NCBI RefSeq assembly: GCF_947490095.1
Contig: NZ_CANLFS010000004.1
Location: 62,001-126,000 of the forward strand
DNA length: 64,000 nt
From: an uncultured Halomonas sp.
Lineage (GTDB): Bacteria > Pseudomonadota > Gammaproteobacteria > Pseudomonadales > Halomonadaceae
Direction of reading: 5' to 3'
Made by a program: the position numbers and the translations under genes. The notes under the pieces are model-generated. The model saw only the letters and a list, made by a program, of their open reading frames with translations. It was not told where the DNA came from and did no database searches. This document shows positions 1 to 8,059 of the stretch, piece by piece. Within the stretch, counting starts at the first letter, position 1; every line of letters starts with the position of its first letter.

Positions 1-2
1 GT

Positions 3-950
3 GTACTGGCCGGACTAGAGGTCATTCGGACCTTGAACGAATGCGATATTCAAACCCGTACCCCAATTGAGATCGTCGCCTGGAGCAACGAAGAAGGATG
101 TCGATTCGCGCCTTGCATGATGGGCTCTGGTGTATTCACTGGACAACTCAAGCTGGAAGAAATGCTTGCCCGGAGCGATGATGACGGCATTAGCGCAGGT
201 CAGGCTCTAGAGGCCATCGGATATCGCGGCTCCGATTATGTAACTCCTGAAAATATCAAAGCATTTTTCGAGTGTCACATCGAGCAGGGGCCCATCCTTG
301 AGGACACTGGCAACACCGTTGGTGTGGTAGTAGGAGCTCTAGGACAAAAGTGGTTCGACCTCACTCTGACCGGGTTGGAAGCTCACGCCGGCCCGACACC
401 AATGTCGTTACGCCGAGATGCTATGCTCGGTGCCGCCGAGATTACCCAGGCAGTAAATCGTATCGCCAATACTTACCAGCCACATGGCCGCGGCACCGTA
501 GGCGTAATGCAACTGCATCCCGGTTCACGCAATGTCATCCCCGGGCAAGTCAGGATGACCATCGATATGCGCCACTTTGACAGTAACACTCTGGCGGAGA
601 TGGCCACCGAGCTACATCAGGCAGTAGAGGAAACGCGCCAACGCCATGGACTCGAAGCCGAGCTAGTTGCCACTGCAGACTTTGCCCCCGAGCACTTCGC
701 CGAAGCCTGTGTCGGCGCCGTGCGTCGCGCAGCAGAGATGCTGGATTGCTCGCATATGGATATCGTTAGCGGCGCGGGGCATGACGCCATATTCATGGGC
801 CGCGTCACGCAAGCCGGCATGATCTTCGTACCTTGCGAGAATGGTATCAGCCACAACGAGATCGAGAATGCCACTCCCGGCGATCTACACGCCGGCTGCA
901 ACGTGCTACTTCACGCCATGCTCGAGCAAGCCGGCGTAAGCGAGGAGTGA
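3..950 (+). CDS. M20-family N-carbamoyl amino acid / allantoate-type amidohydrolase, 5' truncated
   Basis: Metal-dependent amidohydrolase of the family that includes beta-ureidopropionase, N-carbamoyl-L-amino-acid hydrolase and allantoate amidohydrolase. The reading frame is open back to the window edge (VLAGLEVIRTLNE precedes the first apparent start), so about 100 N-terminal residues lie outside. Visible motifs are SNEEGCRF, CHIEQGPILE (metal-ligand region), GLEAHAGPTPMSLRRDA (dimerisation-domain signature), SGAGHDA and PCENGISHNE. An amidase follows 3 bp downstream, so the two probably act in one amide or ureide degradation pathway. The exact substrate cannot be read from the sequence. Beta-ureidopropionase is attractive because a beta-alanine aminotransferase lies nearby, but that is inference. 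Confidence 0.85.
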   Translation, partial: VLAGLEVIRTLNECDIQTRTPIEIVAWSNEEGCRFAPCMMGSGVFTGQLKLEEMLARSDDDGISAGQALEAIGYRGSDYVTPENIKAFFECHIEQGPILEDTGNTVGVVVGALGQKWFDLTLTGLEAHAGPTPMSLRRDAMLGAAEITQAVNRIANTYQPHGRGTVGVMQLHPGSRNVIPGQVRMTIDMRHFDSNTLAEMATELHQAVEETRQRHGLEAELVATADFAPEHFAEACVGAVRRAAEMLDCSHMDIVSGAGHDAIFMGRVTQAGMIFVPCENGISHNEIENATPGDLHAGCNVLLHAMLEQAGVSEE

Positions 951-953
951 TTA

Positions 954-2369
954 ATGTCCCAGCAGACCTCTCTCCCTACTCGTCTCGCCGAACTAACCGC
1001 CGTACAAGCCCTCGAGCTCTTTCGCCAACGACAGTTGTCACCAATAGAGCTAACTCAAGATTGCCTGGCACGTATAGAGCAACATAATCCGGCCATCAAC
1101 GCCTTTGCCTACATAGATGCTACCCAGGCGTTAACCGCTGCTCGCGCTGCCGAGACGCGCTGGCAAGCCGGCAACCCCTGTGGTCCCCTTGATGGCATCC
1201 CCTCTACCATCAAGGATCTGACGCTAACAGCCGGTATGCCGACACGCTTCGGCTCAGCCACCAGCAACCCTGATGGTCCATGGGAAGTCGACGCACCGGT
1301 CAGCCATCATCTGCACCAGGCTGGCGCGGTAATCCTCGGGAAAACCACTTCACCGGAGTTCGGCTGGAAGGGAGTAACCGACAACCCCCTTCACGGCATC
1401 ACTCGCAATCCCTGGGACAACCGCCTAACACCAGGCGGCTCCTCGGGGGGGGCAGCGGCAGCAGCGGCGCTCAACCTGGGGCTGCTTCACCAAGGCAGTG
1501 ATGCCGGCGGCTCGATTCGGATTCCCTGCAGTTTCACCGGCACCTTCGGCATCAAACCCACCTTCGGCTGGGTACCACAGTGGCCGGCCAGTGCCATGAG
1601 CCAGCTCTCCCATCTAGGACCGATGACCCGCACCGCAAATGACAGCGCCCTAATGCTCAGCGCCATGGCCAAGCCTGATCCCCGCGACGGATATTTAGGC
1701 AACCACCGCGCCGACGATTGGCTGACACCACCACCTGAGTCTCTGAAAGGGTGGCGAATTGCGTACAGCCCTAACCTTGGCTATGTAGATGTGGCACCAG
1801 ATATCGCGGCGTGCACCAGGCAAGCGGTTGAAAAGCTCCAAGACTTGGGGGCTACGATTGAAGAGGTAGATCCTGGGTTTAGTTCTCCCCTAGAGATATT
1901 CAATACCCTTTGGTTTGCCGGCGCTAGCCAGGTTCTCGAGCGCCTTGACGCCACGGAACAGGCCCGGTTGGATTCGGGCTTTCTCGATATCGCACGGCGC
2001 GGCGCGGCAATATCGCTGCGTGACTATCTAGCAGCCTCTCGCGCCAGAGAGCAGCTCACCGCACAAATGCAGCAGTTCCATCAACGCTACGACCTGTTAG
2101 TCACCCCCACTCTTCCGATCTCTCCTTTCGAGGCAGGGCATAATGTACCCCCGGGTGGCCCCTACCACGAATGGATGGAATGGACTCCTTTCAGCTACCC
2201 CTTCAATCTGACCCAGCAGCCTGCCGCCTCGCTACCCTGCGGCTTGGACGATCAGGGATTACCGGTTGGCCTGCACTTGGTCGGGCCACGCTTCCAGGAC
2301 ATTAAGGTTCTACAGGTTGCCCGACTATTGGAGCAGCATTTACCTGATTACCGCGCCCTCGAGCTCTAA
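954..2369 (+). CDS. amidase (amidase-signature family)
   Basis: 471-residue amidase-signature hydrolase, which cleaves a carboxamide to acid plus ammonia. The Ser-cisSer-Lys triad is visible: Lys87 in TIKD, Ser163 in the GGSSGG glycine loop and Ser187 in GSDAGGSIR. The spacing (76 and 24 residues) matches GatA-type enzymes. Length is normal for a stand-alone amidase, and no GatB/GatC partners are present, so a role in tRNA amidation is unlikely. The ATG lies 3 bp after the stop of the upstream hydrolase, and GAGGAG near that stop serves as ribosome-binding site, so the genes are translationally linked. Substrate unknown. Confidence 0.87.
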   Translation: MSQQTSLPTRLAELTAVQALELFRQRQLSPIELTQDCLARIEQHNPAINAFAYIDATQALTAARAAETRWQAGNPCGPLDGIPSTIKDLTLTAGMPTRFGSATSNPDGPWEVDAPVSHHLHQAGAVILGKTTSPEFGWKGVTDNPLHGITRNPWDNRLTPGGSSGGAAAAAALNLGLLHQGSDAGGSIRIPCSFTGTFGIKPTFGWVPQWPASAMSQLSHLGPMTRTANDSALMLSAMAKPDPRDGYLGNHRADDWLTPPPESLKGWRIAYSPNLGYVDVAPDIAACTRQAVEKLQDLGATIEEVDPGFSSPLEIFNTLWFAGASQVLERLDATEQARLDSGFLDIARRGAAISLRDYLAASRAREQLTAQMQQFHQRYDLLVTPTLPISPFEAGHNVPPGGPYHEWMEWTPFSYPFNLTQQPAASLPCGLDDQGLPVGLHLVGPRFQDIKVLQVARLLEQHLPDYRALEL

Positions 2370-2378
2370 CTGAGGCAA

Positions 2379-2398
2379 TGCCGGGATAGCTCCCGGCA
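2379..2398 (+). terminator. hairpin terminator after amidase
   Basis: Perfect 8-bp stem TGCCGGGA/TCCCGGCA with a TAGC loop, ten bases after the amidase stop. Only a weak T-run (TTTCGTT) follows. It probably ends the hydrolase-amidase transcript. Confidence 0.6.
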
Positions 2399-2549
2399 GC
2401 TTTCGTTACAACCTTTCAGCTTGTCGCCTAACGCAAGCCGGTAGATGCCCAAGGTTGCGGTATGACATAAGTACCGACAGAGATATCATCCGAAGCGATT
2501 TGCTAGAAGGCTCGGCGGTCTCATTGCCTACTTCAGCATTTACGGTCAT

Positions 2550-3071
2550 CTATAACAGATAGTAGCCGCCATTGAGGGCATCGATCAGCAGGTCGAGTTC
2601 GTCATGCCGTGCATGGCGAGCCGTGATACGCCATAGGGGCTTGCGAACGGCCTGACAACGCACCAACTCGAGCCCCGACGCGCTTCGGCGCTTCAATCGG
2701 TGGCGACGCACCTGCATCACATGCTGGCGTGCCTTGCGCTCGAGCGGAGACGTGTCGAGCTCGGGGGGTGGCAGCGTGGCGGCATCCAGGGGGGGGCCGA
2801 ACTCGACGCCCTCCAGCGTCGTGCTGACCCCCTGGCAACGATCGACCAGGCAACTCATCAACTCCTGACGATCCATGCCCCAGCGGCGAGTGTTCCAGCG
2901 ATAGAGGCAAAGCAAATAGGGAAAGCCAATCGGTTCGACCGCATCGACCGTCAGCTCGGGGTCGATGCCTGCGACACGCCGTTCGAGACCGTCGAGGGGA
3001 AGCCTGGCCTTGAGCCAGGCTTCCTGGCCATCGGCGATGCCCTGTGCGGGGCTCCCCGATGGCGCGATCAC
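2550..3071 (-). CDS. hypothetical protein, 173 aa, coupled to SSS symporter
   Basis: I do not recognise this protein. Its ATG overlaps the stop of the upstream symporter gene by 4 bp (ATGA), typical of translational coupling, so it is probably a real third gene of the microprotein-symporter operon. It lacks obvious membrane segments or a signal peptide. The N-terminal half is acidic/neutral and the C-terminal third is rich in Arg and His (around RRHRLKRR). A second overlapping frame (2602-3084) is compositionally poorer and was taken as a shadow. Function unknown; a regulatory or accessory role for the transporter is only a guess. Confidence 0.55.
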   Translation of the reverse strand: MIAPSGSPAQGIADGQEAWLKARLPLDGLERRVAGIDPELTVDAVEPIGFPYLLCLYRWNTRRWGMDRQELMSCLVDRCQGVSTTLEGVEFGPPLDAATLPPPELDTSPLERKARQHVMQVRRHRLKRRSASGLELVRCQAVRKPLWRITARHARHDELDLLIDALNGGYYLL

Positions 3072-4630
3072 GTCGTGCGCTCACTAAGCTTGAGCGTCAG
3101 CGCCTCATGCGCCATCTCGAAGCTTTGCTGCGCCTTCAGCGGCCTGGGCAGCGGACGCAATTCGGCGGTCTCATCCATCGCCTGGAGGATATGCTCGGGG
3201 ACAGGATGGCTACCCTGCGTCAGCAGGCTTGCAACGACCATCGACAGGCTGGAGAGCACCACACCAGCCAGCATGGGATGCAGACCGGTCACTCCGTCCA
3301 GCGCCAGATACTGCCAGAAGAACGCCACCAGGCTGCCCACAATCATCGAAGCGAGGGCGCCAGGAGTATTGGCCTTGCGCCACCAGACCGCCGCTACATA
3401 GGCGGGCAGGAAGGCACTACCCAGCACCGAGGTCGTGAAGACGACGATGGAGAAGATCGCCGGCGGCTCGAAGAGGGCCACGATGCCACAGACGGTTCCC
3501 AGCAGCAGCACGATCAGCTGAGACACCCTCACCATCTGTTTCTCCTCCATGTTGGGATTGATAAACCGTTCATAGAGGTCTCGAGCCGCGATACTTCCCG
3601 TCTGCAGCAGGATCGAATCGGCGGTGGACATGATCGCCGCCATGATGGCCGCCATCACGATACCTACCACGGCGGCAGGCAGCAGATTCTGCGCCAGGGC
3701 GAAGATGGCCTGCTCGGGATCATCGAGGTCGGGCAGCACCAGGATGGCCAGGGTACCGAGAATATAGGGGGCGCTGACGAACACCAGGTTCCACAGGGTG
3801 GAATAGACGCCGGCGCGACGCGCATGGAAGGGATTGCGCATCGCCATGTGGCGAGTCACGACGTGTGGCCAACCCATATAACCAATGGAGAAGATCAACA
3901 GGGCGCCCAGCACGATTCCCCACTGCCCTTCGTGGACGAGGTCCTTGCCCCAGACGCTGAGCAGGGTCGGGTCAATCGCCGCAATGGCCTCGTTGGCAGC
4001 CGTCAGGCCACCCACCTCCTGAAGCGTGGCGATCAGGATCCAGACGATGCCGATGAGCATCACAAAGCTCTGCAGCAGATCCGTATAGGCCACCGCGCCA
4101 TAGCCGCCCATCAGGGTGTAGGCAATGATGACGCCCACGGCTATTGCGAGAGCTACTTCGTAGGGCAATCCTGTGACCAGCTCCAGGCCCTTGCCACCGG
4201 CGATGAATTGCGCCAGCACATAAGCCCCCAGCAGCGAGACCGACAGCATCGCCGCGATCAAGCGGACCCATTTGCTGGGATAGCGTTTCTCGAGATACTC
4301 GATGGAGGTCAGTGCCCCCATGATCTGGGAGAGCTTTCGCATCCGCCGGCCGAGAACCGAGAGGTTCACCACCCCGCCACCGATATCCCCCGCGGCATAC
4401 CAGAATCCATAATACCCTTGAGTGTAACCAAGGGACCCGGCCCCCAGGAACATGTAGCCACTCATGGAGGTGGACTGCATCGTCATGGCGGTCACCAGAG
4501 GCCCCACATTGCGGCCGCTGAGGTAGTAGCCCTCCATACTGTTCGAGCCGCCTCGGCGCATGGCAATGACACCAATGGCCAGCATGCCGATGAAGTACAA
4601 GGCAAGAAACAGCAATACCGTCGAATTCAT
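3068..4630 (-). CDS. sodium:solute symporter (SSS family)
   Basis: 520-residue inner-membrane carrier of the solute:sodium symporter family, with about 13 hydrophobic segments. Characteristic early motifs are YYLSGRNVGPLVTAMTM and SGYMFLGAGSLGYTQGYYG, and a later stretch reads ADSILLQTGSIAARDLY, where the family has conserved residues of the sodium site. ATG at 4630 is preceded by AGGAAAAAGAAT. A 43-residue membrane protein is encoded 50 bp upstream and a soluble 173-residue protein overlaps its stop. Substrate unknown; the neighbouring beta-alanine catabolic genes make a small amino or organic acid plausible. Confidence 0.9.
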   Translation of the reverse strand: MNSTVLLFLALYFIGMLAIGVIAMRRGGSNSMEGYYLSGRNVGPLVTAMTMQSTSMSGYMFLGAGSLGYTQGYYGFWYAAGDIGGGVVNLSVLGRRMRKLSQIMGALTSIEYLEKRYPSKWVRLIAAMLSVSLLGAYVLAQFIAGGKGLELVTGLPYEVALAIAVGVIIAYTLMGGYGAVAYTDLLQSFVMLIGIVWILIATLQEVGGLTAANEAIAAIDPTLLSVWGKDLVHEGQWGIVLGALLIFSIGYMGWPHVVTRHMAMRNPFHARRAGVYSTLWNLVFVSAPYILGTLAILVLPDLDDPEQAIFALAQNLLPAAVVGIVMAAIMAAIMSTADSILLQTGSIAARDLYERFINPNMEEKQMVRVSQLIVLLLGTVCGIVALFEPPAIFSIVVFTTSVLGSAFLPAYVAAVWWRKANTPGALASMIVGSLVAFFWQYLALDGVTGLHPMLAGVVLSSLSMVVASLLTQGSHPVPEHILQAMDETAELRPLPRPLKAQQSFEMAHEALTLKLSERTT

Positions 4631-4680
4631 ATTCTTTTTCCTGTTACGCGATTCTTTTTATCATGACCAGCCGCCTCGAC

Positions 4681-4812
4681 TCAGCGACCGGACTCCGAGT
4701 CCTTGAGCCCCGGCCAGCCTCGCGTTACCCAGAGGAAGCCCAGCGTATAAAGCACCCAGAACATCGGGACACCGATGACCAGCCAGGTGGTGGATACGGG
4801 TAATCCGAACAT
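4681..4812 (-). CDS. 43-aa single-span membrane microprotein upstream of SSS symporter
   Basis: Very small ORF. It starts at ATG 4812 with ribosome-binding site GGAG eight bases before, and stops at TGA 4681-4683. The protein begins MFGLPVSTTWLVIG, has one hydrophobic span of about 20 residues (8-28) and ends in the soluble tail GWPGLKDSESGR. It is the first gene after the mmsA terminator, so it heads the symporter operon. Small membrane subunits of other families (for example DUF4212 or DUF997 with ActP- or PanF-like carriers) are known to accompany SSS symporters. This one is much shorter and I cannot assign it to a named family. Confidence 0.72.
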   Translation of the reverse strand: MFGLPVSTTWLVIGVPMFWVLYTLGFLWVTRGWPGLKDSESGR

Positions 4813-4862
4813 CGTTATCTCCACGATTTATTATTGAAATTTTAAGCACTTAAAGCCTCAAT

Positions 4863-4882
4863 GACCCCGCCTAAGCGGGGTC
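4863..4882 (-). terminator. terminator after mmsA
   Basis: Perfect 8-bp stem GACCCCGC/GCGGGGTC with a 4-nt loop, between the mmsA stop and the microprotein-symporter operon. On the minus strand it is followed by ATTGAGGCTTT, a modest T-rich tail. Confidence 0.7.
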
Positions 4883-4909
4883 ACAACATCTCATCAAGAC
4901 TCACTGATA

Positions 4910-6400
4910 TCAGGAAGGGAAGGAGAACTGCGCTCCTTCACGTACGCCGGCGGAAGGCCAGCGCTGGGTCACGGTCTTGCGGCGCGTATAGAAGCGCACT
5001 GCATCGGGGCCATAGGCGGAAAGGTCACCGAACAGCGAGCGCTTCCAGCCACCGAAGCTGTGATAGGACACGGGCACCGGCAGCGGCACGTTGACCCCCA
5101 CCATGCCGACCAGAATATGATCGCTGAAGTAGCGTGCCGCCTCACCGTCGCGAGTATAGATGCAGGTACCGTTGCCGTATTCATGCTCGTCGATCAGCCG
5201 CATGGCCTCTTCCATGCTGTCGACACGCATCACCAGCAGCACGGGACCGAAGATCTCTTCCCGGTAACAGGTCATCTCGGGCGTTACATTATCGATCAGG
5301 GTGCCGCCGACATAGAAGCCTCCCTCGTAGCCCTCCACCTGGATATCACGCCCATCGACCACGAGGGTCGCGCCCTGCTCCTCGGCACTGGCGATATAGC
5401 CGCAGACCTTTTCCCGATGCGCCTGGGTGATCACCGGGCCGAAGTCATTGCTCTTGTCGGAGAAGGGGCCCACCTTGAGAGACGTCATCGACTCCTGCAT
5501 CTTGGCGACCAGGTTGTCGGCCGCTTCATCACCCACCGCCACCGCCACCGACAGCGCCATGCAGCGCTCGCCGGATGAACCGAAGGCGGCGCCGGTCAGC
5601 GAATTGACCACGTTTTCCATATCGGCATCGGGCATGACGATGGCATGGTTCTTGGCGCCACCCAGTGCCTGGCAACGCTTGCCGTTGGCACTGGCACGGG
5701 AGTAGATATACTCGGCGATCGGCGTGGAACCGACGAAGCTGACGGCCTGAATGCGGTCATCATCGAGCAGGGTATCCACGGCTTCCTTGTCGCCATTGAC
5801 CACATTGAGCACGCCCGCGGGCAGGCCTGCCTCAAGTGCCAGCTCGGCGATAAAGAGCGCCGAGGTCGGATCACGCTCGGAAGGCTTGAGCACGAAGGTA
5901 TTACCGCAGGCGATGGCCATGGGATACATCCACAGCGGTACCATCGCGGGGAAGTTGAACGGGGTGATACCCGCCACCACGCCCAGGGGCTGATGCTCGC
6001 TCCAGGAATCGATGCCCGGTCCGGTATTCTTGCTGTGCTCCCCCTTGAGCAACTCGGGTGCCCCGCAGGCGTACTCGATGTTCTCGATGCCACGGGCCAA
6101 CTCCCCTCCGGCATCATGGGAAATCTTGCCATGCTCTTCACCGATCAGGCGCACGATCTCATCGGAGTGCTCCTCGAGCAGCTGCTTGAAGCGGAACATG
6201 ACGCGAGCCCGCTTGGCCGGCGGCGTGTTGCGCCAGGCCGGGAAGGCCGCCTGGGCCGCGGCGATGGCCTCTTCCACGGTGGTCTTGGCAGCCAGGCTGA
6301 CCTGCCCCTTCACTTCACCGGTGGAAGGGTTGTACAGATCCTGGGTGCGTCCTTCGCGGTCGACGCGTGCGCCGTTGATCAGATGGCCGAGTGCTGTCAT
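4910..6400 (-). CDS. mmsA: CoA-acylating methylmalonate/malonate-semialdehyde dehydrogenase
   Basis: 496-residue aldehyde dehydrogenase that converts methylmalonate or malonate semialdehyde, NAD and CoA to propionyl- or acetyl-CoA. Seen: cofactor/catalytic-loop motif TPFNFPAMVP with Asn149, the AKNH motif around 249-252 that distinguishes MmsA-type enzymes from ordinary aldehyde dehydrogenases, and the nucleophile Cys280 in SSGERCMAL. Length is exactly that of the family. It lies 55 bp downstream of an omega-amino-acid aminotransferase on the same strand, so the pair would take beta-alanine (or 3-aminoisobutyrate) through the semialdehyde to acyl-CoA. Confidence 0.94.
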   Translation of the reverse strand: MTALGHLINGARVDREGRTQDLYNPSTGEVKGQVSLAAKTTVEEAIAAAQAAFPAWRNTPPAKRARVMFRFKQLLEEHSDEIVRLIGEEHGKISHDAGGELARGIENIEYACGAPELLKGEHSKNTGPGIDSWSEHQPLGVVAGITPFNFPAMVPLWMYPMAIACGNTFVLKPSERDPTSALFIAELALEAGLPAGVLNVVNGDKEAVDTLLDDDRIQAVSFVGSTPIAEYIYSRASANGKRCQALGGAKNHAIVMPDADMENVVNSLTGAAFGSSGERCMALSVAVAVGDEAADNLVAKMQESMTSLKVGPFSDKSNDFGPVITQAHREKVCGYIASAEEQGATLVVDGRDIQVEGYEGGFYVGGTLIDNVTPEMTCYREEIFGPVLLVMRVDSMEEAMRLIDEHEYGNGTCIYTRDGEAARYFSDHILVGMVGVNVPLPVPVSYHSFGGWKRSLFGDLSAYGPDAVRFYTRRKTVTQRWPSAGVREGAQFSFPS

Positions 6401-6455
6401 GGGTTACCTCTTGCAGTTGCGTTGCTGTGGGGGAAGATTCTGTTACGAAAAAGGC

Positions 6456-7799
6456 TCAATCCAGCTCGCCGATGACCTCGCCAAGGACATTGACGACCCG
6501 ATCGATCTCCTCTTTCTCGACGATAAAGGGCAGGCCCAGCTGGATGGTGTCCGCGCCATAACGCACGTAGAAGCCCTTTTCCCAGCACTTCATGGCGATT
6601 TCATAGGGCCGACGGGCAGGCTCACCGGGATAGTGCTCGATCTGCAGGGCACCGGCGAGGCCGTAGTTGCGGATATCGCTGATGTAGCGGGTCCCCTTGA
6701 GGCTGTGCAGTGCGTCCTCGAAGACCGGGCTCATCTGGCGCACGCGCTCGACGAGACCCTCCTGCTCGAGGATATCCAGCGAGGCCATGGCCGCGGCACA
6801 GGCCACTGGATGGCCGGAGTAGGTATAGCCATGAGGCAGCTCGAGCATATAGTCGGGTCCACCCTGCTCCATGAAGGTGGTGTAGATCTCGCCGGTGACC
6901 ATCACGCCACCCATGGGCACCGCCCCATTGGTGAGCTGCTTGGCGAAGTTCATCATGTCGGGGATCACACCGAAGGCATCGGCACCGGTCATGGCGCCCA
7001 TGCGTCCGAAGCCGGTGATCACCTCGTCGAAGATCAACAGGATGTCATGGGCATCGCAGATCTCACGCAGGCGCTGGAGGTAGCCCTTGGGAGGCGGAAT
7101 CACGCCAGCCGAGCCGGCCAGCGGCTCGACGATGACCGCGGCGATATTGGAGGCATCATGCAGGGCGATCAGCTCCAGCAGATCCTCGGCCTTCTCGGCG
7201 CCGCGCTCGGGCATGCCCCGGGTAAAGGCGTTCTCGGCCATCAGGGTATGGGGCAGATGATCCGCGTCCACGCCCTGGCCGAACAGCGCGCGGTTGGCTC
7301 CGATGCCACCCAGGCTGATGCCACCGAAGTTGACCCCGTGATAGCCCTTGCTCCGGCCGATCAACTTGGTCTTGGTGGGCTTGCCCTTCTTGCGCCAGTA
7401 GGCACGGGCGATCTTCAGCGAGGTATCGGCGCTCTCGGAGCCGGAACCGGTAAAGAAGGCATGGTCCAGCCCCTCCGGCGTCAGCTCACGCAGGCGGTGG
7501 GCCAGCTCGAAGGCCTTGGGGTGACCAAACTGGAAGGCCGGGGCATAGTCCAGCTCGCGTAGCTGCCGGCTGACGGCATCGGCAATTTCGGGGCGAGAGT
7601 GACCGGCACCACAGGTCCAGAGCCCGGAAAGCCCATCGAAGACACGGCGACCCTCGGCATCGATCAGGTAGCTGCCCTCGGCGCCGGTAATGATCCGCGG
7701 GTCGCGCTTGAACTGGCGGTTGCCGGTGTAGGGCATCCAATAGGCATCCAGCTGCTCGGCGCTCAAACCGGCGGCGTGGCGAAACTGCTGTGCGGTCAT
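6456..7799 (-). CDS. omega-amino acid (beta-alanine):pyruvate aminotransferase
   Basis: 447-residue class III PLP aminotransferase, similar in layout to Pseudomonas omega-amino acid:pyruvate transaminases. Features: N-terminal YWMPYTGNRQFKRDPRII, substrate-site region LSGLWTCGAGH, LLIFDEVITGFGR with the cofactor Asp258, and the Schiff-base Lys287 in MNFAKQLTNGAVPMGG. I place the start at ATG 7799 (MTAQQF) because GGGGAGG lies eight bases upstream; an upstream in-frame start at 7826 has no such site. Product with beta-alanine is malonate semialdehyde, the substrate of the adjacent dehydrogenase. A divergent LysR gene probably controls it. Confidence 0.9.
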   Translation of the reverse strand: MTAQQFRHAAGLSAEQLDAYWMPYTGNRQFKRDPRIITGAEGSYLIDAEGRRVFDGLSGLWTCGAGHSRPEIADAVSRQLRELDYAPAFQFGHPKAFELAHRLRELTPEGLDHAFFTGSGSESADTSLKIARAYWRKKGKPTKTKLIGRSKGYHGVNFGGISLGGIGANRALFGQGVDADHLPHTLMAENAFTRGMPERGAEKAEDLLELIALHDASNIAAVIVEPLAGSAGVIPPPKGYLQRLREICDAHDILLIFDEVITGFGRMGAMTGADAFGVIPDMMNFAKQLTNGAVPMGGVMVTGEIYTTFMEQGGPDYMLELPHGYTYSGHPVACAAAMASLDILEQEGLVERVRQMSPVFEDALHSLKGTRYISDIRNYGLAGALQIEHYPGEPARRPYEIAMKCWEKGFYVRYGADTIQLGLPFIVEKEEIDRVVNVLGEVIGELD

Positions 7800-7813
7800 G
7801 ACGTTGACCTCCC

Positions 7814-7865
7814 CTGTTTGTAACAATATGCCGTAACAATCTGCCGTGGCGGTCTGCCGTGGCGA
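7814..7865. repeat. four imperfect 13-bp tandem repeats in the aminotransferase leader
   Basis: Units run CTGTTTGTAACAA, TATGCCGTAACAA, TCTGCCGTGGCGG and TCTGCCGTGGCGA, followed by a partial TCT. They lie immediately upstream of the aminotransferase ribosome-binding site. They could be slipped-strand duplications or repeated protein-binding sites. Confidence 0.6.
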
Positions 7866-7935
7866 TCTCTTGTTGCTATCGGTTGCTGGTATCGATGTGC
7901 ATTGCCACCCTCAAGCTAGCCCCTGGCTTGAATCA

Positions 7936-7957
7936 ATTAAACCCTAAGTTGTTTAAT
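7936..7957. promoter_or_regulatory. candidate LysR operator in divergent promoter
   Basis: Inverted repeat ATTAAAC-N8-GTTTAAT (7 bp per arm) in the AT-rich part of the region between the aminotransferase and the divergent LysR gene, about 100 bp from the LysR start. Position and dyad symmetry fit an autoregulated LysR-type site; this is inference. Confidence 0.5.
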
Positions 7958-8059
7958 CTCATGCAAGCGATTACTTAACTTATTGGGCACCAGAGCATTC
8001 GCCGCTCAGCGCCCACAGCCACTCCATGACGGCGAGAAAATAAAGAGGAAGCCAGACAT

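Noticed and set aside
2602..3084. 160-codon ORF overlapping the 173-aa hypothetical gene
   Set aside because: Arg-rich alternate frame; the other frame has the ATGA overlap with the symporter and a more protein-like composition.
3044..4666. 540-codon plus-strand ORF opposite the first symporter
   Set aside because: His-, Gln- and Arg-rich antisense shadow of a clear SSS gene.
4661..4849. 62-codon minus-strand ORF overlapping the first microprotein
   Set aside because: No good ribosome-binding site; the 43-codon frame in the same place has one, a start in the right spot and a clear membrane span.
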